Assembly (NCBI GenBank): GCA_027924585.1
Contig: BSBM01000047.1
Location: forward strand, 25,488,501-25,552,500
Source of the DNA: Larix kaempferi
Taxonomy: Eukaryota > Streptophyta > Pinopsida > Pinales > Pinaceae
DNA length: 64,000 nucleotides
Direction of reading: 5' to 3'
Shown: one piece after another, positions 21,283-34,029 of the stretch
Layout: the number at the start of each line of letters is the position of its first letter
How positions within the stretch are numbered: the stretch's first letter is position 1
Notes under the pieces: model-generated
Told to the model about the DNA's origin: nothing
Database searches by the model: none
Seen by the model: only the letters and a program-made list of their open reading frames with translations
Program-made: the position numbers and the translations under genes

Positions 21283-21564
21283 CAATGTAAATTTTAGAGG
21301 TGAAATTTAGTTAATTAACTATTAATTGGGATTTTTTTCAAAAAATAAATTTGCTATTTGATCATTTTTAGTCTCTAATATCGCCTGTATTTATATAAAA
21401 CATGTTTTTTTTATGATGATATTCGCTAAAATTTACAAGTTTCAGTAGTAAACCGTATGTTTCATATTTAATATTCGCATCTATGTGTGTGTGTGTTTTA
21501 ATTCAAAATAATTACCTAAATTATTATACTTAAGAATATTATTAGAATCCTTAAAAATACCCTA
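21283..21564. mobile_element. hAT-type MITE, older copy
   Basis: 282 bp, collinear with the MITE at 40691-40977 over its length (shared blocks such as 'tttttcaaaaaataaatt' and 'tttttagtctctaatat'). The 3' end reads TTAAAAATACCCT, matching the inverted terminus CAGGGTA of the other copy. The 5' end is degraded. Eight-bp flanks attgaaag (21275-21282) and attcaaag (21565-21572) match at seven of eight positions, as a hAT target duplication would. There is no coding capacity. Confidence 0.8.
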
Positions 21565-21572
21565 ATTCAAAG

Positions 21573-23015
21573 ATAATATCAACCAAAAACAGAAAAAAAT
21601 TGAATTCAAATAACAATCACTTTTAAACACATTTTTTTCTACAATTCCAATTAATATACCCCAATACACAAATATTTACAAAACAACGTGCATTAGTATA
21701 TAGAAACGATTAGTGAAGCCATCAATAGATAGATAAAATGGAAATTTATCTTTGGTATGAAAATGAGGAATCCACTTTCTATATCCCCATTATCCTCGAA
21801 AGACAAAGCTCATGCTTACATTAAGAGTACAATATTATTTGTTTGGAAGATAGAATACAAAGTTCAATGTCCCAACTGCCACCCACTGGAAAATATGGTG
21901 TTTTTTCCCTCTATTTGGCAATGTTTAATATAGAGTAACAAAATGAGTGAATGATAAAGATTTTTCAAACAAATTTCTACAAGAATAACAAGAAGCTATA
22001 AAATATTTTTCAACACTTGGTTGCACTACTCGTTGGATAAACATAACAACACACATAATTGATACAATAACTCAAAAACGGAAAAGAATTTCACTTGCAA
22101 AGTTAAGAGCAATCAAAAGAATCTTGGTATAAAGTCTTTTGATTAGAAGGCGTGTGAGTGGTGGAATATGACCATGGCTGCCTATAAGGATGCCTGTAAA
22201 AGGTGTTTCCAACAAGAAAATGTGAATGATCCATATGAAGGCCGCTTCCCGTAGGTAGATAGATGAAATAAATCAACAAAAAATCTTTAACTGACTAATT
22301 TCATATATAGAGAGTCTATGGACAAAGTAAAAAATCCGTATGAGAAAGGTGGCCACAATAGTACCACGCTCACACTATGAATGCACTCCATGGTAAACAT
22401 TATCTTATAATATCAACAAAGGAATATAGAGATAAATACCGGGGAAAATAAAATGCAAAGCATGAGATGTCATTACCAATTTTACATTCATTCATTCTAG
22501 GGTGGAAGAAATCTACAACCCACATCACATGTCACCAATTTGGCAATATAGAATGGGCATAGGCTATGCATATAGCCAAGATGGCAATCTACTCATATTG
22601 GTAAATAATTCTATGACTTTAAGCATGTAACTTATATTATCGTAGAGTTTGTAAATTAAATCAGGTTGGATTTGTACTTTATCCACCATGATAGTTGTTG
22701 TCAAGAGGCGTTTTCTACAATCCAAAGTGAATGAGATGTGTCTTGTCGATTATGTCGGCTCCAAAAACTTAGTAAATAAAAAAAATTATAAAACCAAGCA
22801 TATGTGGGCTCCAAATTTAAATTGGTTAGATTGTAAAATACATTTTTATAAATATACATCAAATTTTAATTTCAATTTCATTTATGCATCCTCACATTTA
22901 AAAGAAAAATCATAAATAGTTACAAGAGAACTAAATCTTGGTGTATTAGTTAGTCTTGCCTTGATTTGATATACAAGGGAGACATATATTCACAACAAAA
23001 GCATGCATAAAGATT
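21573..23015. other. AT-rich intergenic DNA
   Basis: Nothing recognised. An ORF at 22688-22915 has no family signature. Confidence 0.5.
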
Positions 23016-23020
23016 AAGAA

Positions 23021-24331
23021 TGTAATGTTCCCCATTTTGACCCTTGTAATATTTTGGGCTATAATGTAAATAATGTATGCATATTATGTATGATTCCTAG
23101 CATGGAGCTCAAGGCCAAGGCCCCGCTAGTGAACGCTCGATCTAGAAGAGGCAAGTATTTGATATAATGCTACCCATGTGCTAGTGAACCATGTGAATTG
23201 TAAATATGCATTTTAATATAAAAGCCCACAACTAGCTATGCAATGCAACAAGATATGGGGGCATGATTTTACAAGGAATTGGGAGGGAAAACATTCAAAC
23301 CCTTGAGCCAATCAAGTCAAGCCAAGTGTCAATGAGAGAACCCATCAAACCCTCAACTACCGATGCTAACTTTTGTACCCAATCATTTACTCTCCCAAGA
23401 GTTGGTTGAGATAGTTAATGCCTTGGGGAATGGAGAGGTACGACTGTCCAAATTTGAGTATGGGCAAGCCACTCTTCCTAGATTTTCGTGTTTGGCTTCT
23501 TGGGCAAGAAAGGAGCCACGAAATTGCCCCCAAGCCATTACCCATCAACCAGCTTTTCTCTCCCACGAGTTTAGAGCTACCTGGGCGTTTTCTCCATGGT
23601 TTTGGTTGTGTTTCCTTCATTATCTTAGCTGGGAAGGGCGTTTTTGTGTTTTATAACAGTGGGGAAGAAAGGGAAATCGATTTGGAGACCATAGAGGTTG
23701 TTTTGGCTCACGGATTGTTGGTATATCTGTGGGAGAAATCGTTTTCTTCCCTTTGGTCGATTTTCCCTCTCACAAATCCGTTTTTGGTGTGCCTACGTTT
23801 TGGGAAAACCCCTGTCCATCTAGTTCGTAAGTCCCACTGCTGAAAGTGTGTTCGAGAGGCCATATCTGAGTTTGGTGTGCAAGAGAATGTTGGGGTTGAG
23901 TTGGGTATCCATTGCTTTAGGTTGTGCTGTGCTTGAGGGTTCCCTTTTCCTTGTAGATATCATGCCCAGCTCGGGGGTGGTCTCTGAGTGCTGAAAGAAT
24001 ACAGACTAGGCAGAGACCTATGGTTGGGAGGAACGTTGCAGTGACATAGCTAGTTGTTTGGGACAATTGCACAACAAAAATAAGTGTTTTCTATCTATGT
24101 GTTTTATCCCTGTAGTGTTTAAATTAATGACTATTATTAATATATTGAGTGCATATGAAAACATGTGTGTGGATGAGTTTATTTTCGCTGTGCATATTTG
24201 TTTGATTTACATTTGCACACATTTGTTTTTAATTGTATACATCTAATGAATTGGCTGAGTTTTATGAAAATCCCCATAGAATGGAATCAGGTTCCCTTCC
24301 TTGCATTGGGTCCAAGGGTAGGGACATTACA
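23021..24331 (+). repeat. 5' LTR of the LARD-like element
   Basis: 1311 bp, from TGTAATGTTCCCC to GGGACATTACA. A TATAAAAG box lies at 23217-23224. It contains an open frame of 141 codons (23418-23843), also open in the 3' LTR. Confidence 0.95.
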
Positions 24332-24333
24332 TT

Positions 24334-24345
24334 TGGTATCAGAGC
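24334..24345 (+). other. Primer binding site of the LARD-like element
   Basis: TGGTATCAGAGC begins three bases after the LTR and is complementary to initiator Met-tRNA. Confidence 0.9.
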
Positions 24346-24479
24346 TGCTGGTTGCAGCATTGGGCCTTCATGGGCTACCTATCACAACTGCAAAGGTAAG
24401 TATGCTTCCTTCCTAGCACAGACCGTTAAGAAAAGTTTCAAAATTTCAAAAATTCTCTAAGTGTTTTGCCTAACTGTTT

Positions 24480-25080
24480 CGGCGAGTCTCGTGGAGCTGA
24501 GCCGATGTGTTTCGGCGAATCTTGCTAAGTTGCGCCGAAGTTGCCGGCAAAACTTGACGAATTGTTCCGCAACGAATCGACAGAAAATCTATAAGTTCGC
24601 CGAAAAAGGAAGGAAAATTTCGGCTGAAAGTTATGAGTTTTGGGCCGAAACAGCGGAAAACGTTGGCGATTTTTCGCTGAAACGGTGGAAAAAGTTAGCG
24701 AGTTTTCGCCGAAACGGTGGAAAGAACTGGCGAGTTTTTGCTGAAATGGTCGGCTGGAAATTTTTAAGTTCTCCACCTGGAAGAACTCGGCGAGTTCGTC
24801 CGCAACACCGGAAAAAGTTGGCGAGTTTGCGCCGCAATGTCGGAGGAAGTTGGCGAGTTTGCGCCACAACGGCGGAAAAAGTTGGCGAGTTTCCGCCACA
24901 GTGTCAGAAGGAACTGGCGAGTTTCTGCCGCAGTGTCGGAAGGAATTGGCAAGTTACCACCACAGTGTTGGAAGGAATTGGTGAGTTCCACCGCAATGAC
25001 GGAAGGAAAAGCTGAGTTTTCGACCAGAAGAACTCAGCAAAATTGTCTGCAACGGGCCGGAAGACAATTTCCAAGTCCGC
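24480..25080 (+). repeat. GC-rich minisatellite of about 30 bp in the LARD leader
   Basis: Imperfect units such as 'ggaaaaagttggcgagttt' plus 'gcgccgcaa' are repeated around 15-20 times. One + frame stays open for 184 codons (24461-25015) with recurring residues KLASFRRN and NWRVFA. Minus-strand frames are also open because of the repeat, so openness is not evidence of a protein. It is much more GC-rich than its surroundings. Confidence 0.85.
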
Positions 25081-25099
25081 TGAAATAGAGAATTTCATC

Positions 25100-28000
25100 T
25101 GTTTTCCAGGGTGAATTTCTCGTACCGAAAGTTGAAAAATGGCTTTGAACTCATGCGCTAGATTGTGCTAGATTGCACGCATGAGGGCAAGCCCCCTTGA
25201 CCCTCGTCGTCCCTCGGAGACAGTCGTTGAAAGTGTGAAATGCATTCTTGGGATGAAAAGCAAGAATTGCATGGAAGGTTTGTGGAAGCCTTATTAAAAG
25301 TAATTGGTTGTGATATGCATTGCGGAAGAGCAATGGGAGCAGCAAGGCAATGTTGATAAGAGGGAAATTCCTCACCTTAAACTATTTCTATTTATAACAT
25401 GAGAATTGCATGTTTGGAAAATAGCAAAAAAAAAATGAATGTTATACACGTACGTATATGTTGAATTGTTAATTCGTGAGAAGATCATAGCTAATAAATC
25501 CTCGTGTGCTTGGTAGGGAAGCCAATAAAAGGATCAGCTATGATATGGAGGGGTAACTCCATACCATGATGAGGAATTGGAAAGGGAGAATTCCTTAACT
25601 CCTCTCTTGCTATTATATTTATATTTCCTAAGTTTTATATACTGAAAATTATGGCATAGGGATGTTGTAAATGCAAAAGAGTAATGCATACGAATTAGTG
25701 GGTATGATTAGAGAATCATTGCATAATGCACATGAGAATTGTTTATGCATGAGCATGATGTTGCATATTGACAAAATAGTGAAGTTACACATGTAATAGC
25801 CCACTAATGGTAGTGCTTATGGTTGATGACAACTGATGTTGTAGGAACCAGATTATAGAAGCATGATTGAAAATGCAAAATATTGGATAAATGAGATGAA
25901 TATGCACTAGTTGGAATACTAATAAACGTTGCACAGTGCATGTGAAAATGTTCGTGCATATATATATATATATGATATTGCATATTGATAAAATAGTGAG
26001 GTTTTACATATATAATGAACCAATTAAGATAATTATTGTGGTTGCTAATAAATAGTTGTGTTTGCATTGGTTGTAGGACCAAAGAAAACTGAAGCACGGC
26101 TAAATATGTGGATGATGTTGTTGCATATGACCAACAACTTTATGAGGAAAGGATGGTGCAACAAATCTATGATTATGAGGTTGGCAAAATGACTATGTAT
26201 CATTGGTAAGAGGCTAACTGATCAGGTAACATCAAGCGATGTTAATAACAACCATGCAGGTAATGGTTAATTATGCTTAATTGCATGAATGTTGAAAGAG
26301 GATTTGGCAAGATCCCTTCAACTATGTTTAAACTATGTTGAATTGTTTGCATGTGAGACTAAGTGCCTGAATGTGAGTGTTAACCTACCGAGTATGGTCA
26401 GGTGTAGGTAAATAAAGGCAAGGAGCCTTACACCCTATAGTTTCTTAGACACCTCAATGCATTCATATGAAATTATATCATGCCATTTGTGTATGTTGGT
26501 TGTGAGTTTAACAACCAAAGCAAGTGATGACTTATGGTCATGTTGTAGTGTATGCCATATGAAATAGGCATGGTTAGGCCATAATATGTTTGAATGCATA
26601 GTATTCATGAATTAATGCAAGGTTGCACTGAGGAGATGTGCATATGTAGGTATGGGTGCACATGTTGAGATGCATTATGTGAATGCATGGTTATGGTGTA
26701 TGTTTCATTACACTTAGATGGTAGATGAAATGGTGAACTATTGTTAATCTTGAGACCATTTTATGAGTTGTTGGGAATGCAGGAGAAGGATTGAATATAG
26801 AAGGTAGACATGAGTTGCATAAAATGATACAACTATGAAGTGATGAGTATCTAAAACTTCATTTAAATTGCATAAATGATGTGACTGTGTCTCGCAATTT
26901 TATTATGATGATGATGCATATATATATATATTTCGTTGCATTTCAAATGTTAATAGCTGAGGGTGTTTGAGTTATTGAGTGTTATAATTCTGAGATCACT
27001 TCAGTGGCCGTTGCAACAATGAAATATTATATGCACAAGAGACTTACAGAGCATTTGGTTGATTGAAGTTTCAGATTTCAGGTAGATTGTTTTGGGCATG
27101 GCAAATGTGGTAAGTCCATGATGAAGATTGGAATCTACCATGAGAAAGAGCCAAACGATATGAGAACAGACTCATGGCTAAGAAAATCAATTTCTGTAGA
27201 GAACAAAATTGAAAATTCATACTTGAATTTAATTATTAATGCCATTGAATGATTATTGTTAAATGCTGCTGACTGTTTGGCTATTTGATAAATGTGCCAG
27301 GAAGACACATTGCAGGAAGACCATGTGTGATGACCTGCAGAAGCCAAAATCCATGGGAAGGACCCCATACTTTGGAAATGGGTTTCGGGTGAAACACCAT
27401 TTCATATTTTAAGAATGCCATCTCAGCTAAGTTGTATGTTGGAAAACATGAGAATGAGATGGTAAAACTATGCTAAAAAGGCATGTATGGATTATGGAAT
27501 GTGGAAAGATTGGGGTGGAAAACCGAAGAACTGTTGACTCAGAGAAGGGAGCCCCCATTCTTCGCAAATGAAGAAAAAATACATTTGCAAAATGAATGAG
27601 TATTCTGTGACCCTAGATAAGAACATGCATGTCTAAATTATTAGGGTTAATATGCAGAGCATGCTCTATTTTATTTATATCATTTCAAATTGCTTGAGTA
27701 TGATTAGGGCCTACATGGCTCACATCGGAAAGAGGGTGCACACCTTTTCTGGTGGCGGGTCATGATAGGGTTGTCAATATTGACTACACCTTAAGGGAAT
27801 GGACGCATTCCTGGTGTTTCAATACTTGATAGTGAATGTTATGGAATGCGGAGACAATTTTGAGAAGCAATACTGATAAGCCTGCTTATCCTTCTTGTGT
27901 TGTCAACCTACACAGATGCCAATTGGTACTGCACATTAAGAGGCAAAGTGAAAAAGGGTACGCAGAAGGACTGTATAGGAATTGGTAACCTTTCTATGCT

Positions 28001-28700
28001 CACACTAAATAATATTGGAAGGGATGGAAAAACCCAAGGATATATGTAGTAAAAAGGGGTATCATCTTTGTGTGAGCGGGGCCATGCTAACCTGCAGTCA
28101 AGAAATTCACCTATAAAGTTCCTAAAAGGAACCACCGATTTGCACAATAGAAGGAGTGGAATCCTTGTATAAATGAAGAGTTGATGTGTGTATGAAGGGT
28201 TGCGGTGCAAGAAGGTGTGGTGACATTGGTGAAGGCATAAAATCTCTATTCGGCCAGCATTAGGAAGGGGGCGCCAAGACTAACTGAAAACCCTGAGATG
28301 CATATGGCTCTGTAGTAGAGCCTTGACCTATAATGGTCGGTGGCGCAGTTTCCTTCCATTGGTCGATGACCCAGATGAATGTCCTGGCTCGGCACTGGAG
28401 AGGGACAACCAGGTATGGGATTGGTTGGGCACCACCAAATGCTTGGTAATTCCAGTCGGCATGAAGGTGTACTGATTAAGCATTAACTACATCAAATTCC
28501 ATAGGCGATTCCAAGGCTTGCAAAGTGAAGCAGGACCCTGTGGACCAGAGGGGAAACGCACATTACAGATAAGTATTCGTTTTCATTTATGTCTTGTTTG
28601 GAATAATGAACATTTTAGGTATAAGTCTTCTAACAGCTAAGCTGATACACTATTGTTTCTTTGTTGGAAACCTTGGTCATTGCAGGAAAGCAAGACCCTG
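25100..28700 (+). other. Non-coding internal part of the LARD-like element
   Basis: No retroviral-type domain was found in any frame. It contains many ATG/GCA-rich words but no long open frame. Confidence 0.6.
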
Positions 28701-28707
28701 AAAGAAC

Positions 28708-28872
28708 TATAAGTTATTGGTAAATCCATAAAGTAAATGAGTGGGCGATATAAATTACTGGTAAAATCCAGAGAGTAAATGAGTGGGTAATATAAATTCT
28801 CGAGAAATCCAGGGAGTAACTGGTTGAACGCTATAAAGTTATTGATAAGTCCAGAGAGTGACTAGTTGGGCA
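28708..28872 (+). repeat. 41-42 bp tandem repeat, four units
   Basis: Units start at 28708, 28749, 28791 and 28832 with 'tataa(a/g)tta' and share 'atccagagagtaa'. They are diverged from one another. Confidence 0.8.
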
Positions 28873-29961
28873 TTAACTACTTGATATTGTAAAGCAACGT
28901 GTATGCTAGCCCAACATTCCTTAATTAATTAATAAAACCAGTCGGAGCACTGACCTAGCATATTGCTAAAGGAAATGATTGATAAACCCAGTCGGCGTAC
29001 TGGCCTGGCATTTCCTATTTGAATGATTGTGGAGTAGCCTACGTGCTGACCCAACATTCATAATTGTATCCATGGGAAATCCAAGGCTCGTAAAGCAAAG
29101 CAGGATCCCGTGAAATAAAGTGAAGACATCCAATACAAATAAGTATTTGAATACCTTGCAGCTTCTTGCTTATAAATATACGTGTGTATATGATTTGGTT
29201 ATGATTTCCTAAACTCTTGTTTAGAGATAAACCCTATGAAAATAAATTAAATATGTGAATTGATTCAATGTTTGAGTGTAGGTATTGTTGGAAGCAAGGA
29301 CCAGGAAGGCATCATAGGGATGCAGATGGACATGTGACCATCCTAAAGGGCTCAGTATGAGCAGTAATGAAAGATGGTGCTAGTGGACATGAGTGGGTCA
29401 TAGCAGCCAAAGGTTCTGTAGGCAACTATGGAGAAGGGTTCCTAGTTGAAAATCCTTAGACAGACCTTAGACACTAAGTGTCATAGCCAAGAAAGGAAAG
29501 TCAAAGCATTCACATTGAAGTGAAAGAGACTAAGGAGCATGAAACCACAGCGATGGTGTAGCTCCATAATAGAACAAGACTAAGAGGGAGAAAATCCTAC
29601 TCTTCTCTTTCCTTTCGATTGATGCATTTATAAAACAAAAGATTGTTGAGTGCATGTCATGGCTGAAAATAGATTGTGTTTAATTGCTTGAGATGAATTG
29701 TGAATGCTGAAATAGTAAATTTCCTATGAAAGAATGAACATGAATGAGTTCATGTGTATGTGGAAAGCATGAAAGTGTGGAAGTCCCATGAATAAAGCAT
29801 GGACATTCCATGTCAATTGGGAAAATAATTGACTAATTTTAATGTTCATGTTATGCTTGTCCTAACAAAGAATTTCCATGATGAATTTCACAGGTAAGAA
29901 AGTGAAACAATTGGTTGCAGCTGGCATAAGAAAGTGTTGCTAGTAAGCAAAGTGTGGTCAG

Positions 29962-30384
29962 TTGTGCCCATTGACCATGGCAGCAGACCGAGGGCTATTA
30001 GAGTTGGTTGAAAGTCTTCTTCAAACAATTGCCAGGACCCAAGAAAATCTTGGAGAGATGCTCAAGCTACAGAGGCAACAGAATGAGATGAACCACAAGG
30101 TTTTGCAGGACTCTATTCGTCTGCAAAAAGAGGTAAAAAGCATTCCGGGAGAAATCAGTAAGGGAAAAGAAAGTGGATCCATGAAGAAGCATTCATCCAA
30201 TCGGTCGATTAAGAAATGTTCAAGGTGAGAAGAGTCAAAGGAAACTGAGCAGAATATGGTAAAGCCACCAATGAAATGTTGGGGATGTGGAGGAAATCAT
30301 TGCCTCCACGACCGCCCAACAATGGAACATCAAGAGAGCAGCCGCTATAAAGTTTCCAGACTTGTAGATCAGCGAGAAGGTAAA
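29962..30384 (+). pseudogene. gag: gag relic with damaged zinc knuckle
   Basis: The 89-codon frame from 29962 has a helical, Gln-rich segment (LLELVESLLQTIARTQENLG, LQRQQNEMNHKVLQDS) and a basic tail. A TGA at about 30226 ends it. In the same frame beyond the stop lies KCWGCGGNHCLHDRP, a retroelement knuckle of the C-x2-C-x3-H-x4-C type in which the last Cys position is Arg. This matches the C-terminal end of a gypsy-type Gag, lying only 300 bp from the 3' LTR, so everything after gag is missing. Protein function is lost in this copy. Confidence 0.55.
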
Positions 30385-30596
30385 TAAAGGGAAGGGATTG
30401 TTTTGGAACAATGCCCTCATGCAGAGCTAAAAGGTCCCAGTCAGCAGGAGACGTTTGTGAAGACCAAAGGACTTGGTCCTGAAAACCCAAGTAAAGGGTG
30501 AAATGCAGGACAGACCTGCCACATTTTGTGAATTTTGGACATGTATATATCGTGTATGTTTTCCTAGGTATTGGAACACCAAGGATGGTGTTATTC

Positions 30597-30610
30597 CAAG
30601 GGGAGGGGAA
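30597..30610 (+). other. Polypurine tract of the LARD-like element
   Basis: AAGGGGAGGGGAA abuts the 3' LTR. Confidence 0.85.
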
Positions 30611-31920
30611 TGTAATGTTCCCCATTTTGACCCTTGTAATATTTTGGGCTATAATGTAAATAATGTATGCATATTATGTATGATTCCTAGCATGGAGCTC
30701 AAGGCCAAGGCCCCGCTAGTAAATGCTCGATCTAGAAGAGGCGAGTATTTGATATAATGCTACCCATGTGCTAGTGAACCATGGGAATTGTAAATATGCA
30801 TTTTAATATAAAAGCCCACAACTAGCTATGCAATGCAACAAGATATGGGGGCATGATTTTACAAGGAATTGGGAGGGAAAACATTCAAACCCTTAAGCCA
30901 ATCAAGTCAAGCCAAGTGTCAATGAGAGAACCCATCAAACCCTCAACTACCCATGCTGACTTTTGTACCCAATCATTTATTCTCCCAAGAGTTGGTTGAG
31001 GTAGTTAATGTCCTGGGGAATGGAGAGGTATGGCTGTCCAAATTCGACTATGGGCAAGCTACCCTTCCTAGATTTTCGTGTTTGGCTTCTTGGGCATGAA
31101 AGGAGCCACGGAATTGCCCCAAAGACATTACCCATCAACCAGCTTTGCTCTCCCACGAGTTTAGAGCTACCTGGGTGTTTTCTCCATGGTTTTTGTTGTG
31201 TTTCCTTCATTATCTTAGCTGGGAAGGGCGTTTTTGTGTTGTATAATAGTGGGGAAGAAAGAGAAATCGATTTGGGGACCATAGAGATTGTTTTGGCTCA
31301 CGGATTGCTAGTATATCTGTGGGAGAAACCGTTTTCTTCCCTATGGTCAATTTTCCCTCTCACAAATCCGTTTATGGTGTGCCTACGTTTTGGGAAAACC
31401 CCTGTCCATCTAGTTCCTAAGTCCCACTACTGAAAGTGTGTTCCAGAGCCCATATCTGAGTTTGGTGTGCAATAGAATGTTGGGGTTGATTGGGTATCCA
31501 TTGCTTTGGGCTGTGCTGTGCTTGAGGTTTCTCTTTTCCTTGTAGATATCATGCCCAGCTCGGGGGTGGTCTCTGAGTGCTGAAAGAATACAGACTGGGC
31601 AGAGACCTATGGTTGGGAGGAACGTTGCAGCGACATAGCTAGTTGTTTGGGACAATTGCACAACAAAGATAAGTGTTTTCTATCTATGTGTTTTACCCCT
31701 GCAGTGTTTAAATTAATGACTATTATTGATATATTGAGTGCATATGAAAACATGTGTGTGGATGAGTTTATTTTCGCTGTGCATATTTGTTTGATTTACA
31801 TCTGCACACATTTGTTTTTAACTGTATGCATCTAATGAATTGGCTGAGTTTTATGAAAACCCCCATAGAATGGAATCATGTTCCCTTCCTTGCATTGGGT
31901 CCAAGGGTGGGGACATTACA
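30611..31920 (+). repeat. 3' LTR of the LARD-like element
   Basis: 1310 bp, collinear with the 5' LTR, one net base shorter. Same TATA-type box and 141-codon open frame (31008-31433). Confidence 0.95.
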
Positions 31921-31929
31921 AAGAATAAC

Positions 31930-32400
31930 TATTTTATTTCATAATCAATGAATGCATGCAAATTTTTGGATAATTGTCATAATTGCAGATTAATAATAAT
32001 GGGGTAAATTGCAAGTATTTTACTTCATAATTAATTAATGGATCATGCAACTTTTGCCTATTTGTAGGATTTATGTGTTATACTTTATATTATGAAATAG
32101 TTGACACTTCAACTATTAAATTTGGGTAAATAAGTGTTTTACTTCATAATTAATTAATTAATGCATTTTTTGCCTATTTGTAGGATTTATGTATTAGCAT
32201 TTACAACATGATTCCAAATTGGAATAGTTGGTGTATGGGCAAGTATAATGGATTATGTACTTTTAAGTTAATAATAGAACAACGAGTTAGATATTAATTT
32301 TGGGTTTAAATGATGGAAAAAATAACTATTTTACTTTATAATTAATTAATTAATTAATGCAACTTTTGCTTATTTCTAAGATATCCATATTGGAATAGTT
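31930..32400 (+). repeat. Degenerate repeats of 'tttacttcataattaattaa' type
   Basis: Three or four diverged copies of a block with 'tttacttcataattaatt' followed by 'tttgcctatttgtaggattt' near 31930, 32020, 32140 and 32330. No coding content. The spacing of about 110-190 bp is irregular. Confidence 0.6.
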
Positions 32401-32499
32401 GGTTCCTATATTATTATAATAGAAAATATATTAGATTATGTACTTTTAATTTAATAATAGAACAATGAGTTTGATATTAGTTTTGTAATATTTACAGAT

Positions 32500-34020
32500 T
32501 AATAAATAATTGGGTAAATTGATAGGTACAATTAGGTAAAGGAGAAACATATATGCATTGCTTACATTAAGGGGTATTTATGAACTATTAAGGAATGCAC
32601 CTCAAGGGATTTGATCCCTCTCGGTGCTTGATAGAAATAAAGTTAACATGAATCTATGTTTGTGTAGGTTCCAACCCCTACTGGAGTAGTGTGACCATAT
32701 CCAATTAGAATAGCATAAATGCTATTGGTCATGTAATACTTCCAAAAATCACTTTATTTGATAACCAATTTAAATGTTGTCCAAATTTATAAACTAAAAA
32801 AACAAACAAATAAATAAAATCATATATAGCAAGTTCTCTTTGCCTCCCACCAAGAAATTTGTTACAGAATTTAAAAAAACTTCAATTTCAGATATACATC
32901 CCAACCATCTAGAAAAATCTGAGCATCATTTTATGGGATCATCTTGAAGATCTCATTTCTCAGTGGCTTGTAGGGTTAACTTGAAGATCACTTTTCTCAA
33001 TGACCTATTTATCTAGCCTAACTCATTAAGTATTAGCAAGTATAGTTAAGTGCATGGAGTTTTTACGAGTTTGGCTAAATTTGATCAAGTGTTAAACCTT
33101 CAAGCCAGACTAGCTCATTTTCATGCAAGCAAGATCACTAGGTATGTAATCATTAAAATTGGCAAATCTTGTAATAAAGATGGGCATCTATATCATTATC
33201 CTAGCGTAAATATATTTTAAATCATAAATCTATTAAAAATTGAGAGTGATAAAAATAAAATAATGTAAAAACCTCTATGTGCTTAAAAGATTAAGTAAAA
33301 ATCCTAAATTAAGATAAATCTATGCTAATTTATTTTATTATTATTTATTTATTTTTACATCATCGTAATGGTCAACCTTTTTAAAATATTATAGACCTCA
33401 TTTTTAATTATTCTTTTGGTTTAGAAGTGTTACATGTAGATGGATGTAATGTATACCTCACCTCTCTCGTGTCATAATTCTCCACTGATTTTTGGAGAGG
33501 ATTATGATTTTTGACTTGGGATTGTTAAGACATATGGTTGAAATGTACTCCCATGCTTATTAGGTATCGACATTGCATCAATGGCTTAGATGGTGTCATC
33601 TATCTGCTCAGACTCTTTCATTTATTCACAATAAACTCGATACCTTGTAGAATACACAAATAGTTATGAATTAAGAATGATAAAATATTTGAACATACTA
33701 TTGTAAGATAAATTTTTTTGTTAAACATGTCACCTCATTTATTTTTTTATAGTAACCTTACAAACAACCTTTATGGACTCTCTTTTCAAAGAAAAAATAC
33801 ATTATCATATGCTTGCCTCTTTAATCACCATCTCTTTCCCTGGCATGGCCATTTCCTTTCAAACAAATCTTTGGCTCTTGGAGAACCATACATTACTAAA
33901 ACCCCAGTGATATTCTATAATTGCTTTCCTTATAACATAGGTTGTACTTACAATGATAATATGTTAAATAGCTTGAATGAAATAATAGAGCCAAATTATT
34001 GTTCAATAGGAGTATTGACC
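32500..34020. other. AT-rich DNA, no gene recognised
   Basis: No coding motif found before the HDS fragment. Confidence 0.5.
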
Positions 34021-34029
34021 CACTGGACA

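Larger units (their letters stand above)
23016..31925 (+). mobile_element. LARD-like non-autonomous LTR retrotransposon, complete
   Basis: The element proper, 23021-31920 (8.9 kb), is flanked by the 5-bp duplication aagaa (23016-23020 and 31921-31925). LTRs are 1311 and 1310 bp. It has a Met-tRNA PBS and a purine tract before the 3' LTR. The 6.3-kb internal region holds no protease, RT or integrase that I could find in any frame, only a minisatellite near the PBS and a gag zinc-knuckle relic near the 3' LTR. It would need enzymes from another element. I count about 57 differences between the LTRs (roughly 4-5%). Confidence 0.93.

Noticed and set aside
24525-25098. Several minus-strand frames in the LARD leader
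   Set aside because: Opened by the periodicity of the minisatellite; they are shadows, not genes.
30209-30625. Minus-strand 138-codon frame before the 3' LTR
   Set aside because: Antisense to the gag relic and PPT; no family resemblance.
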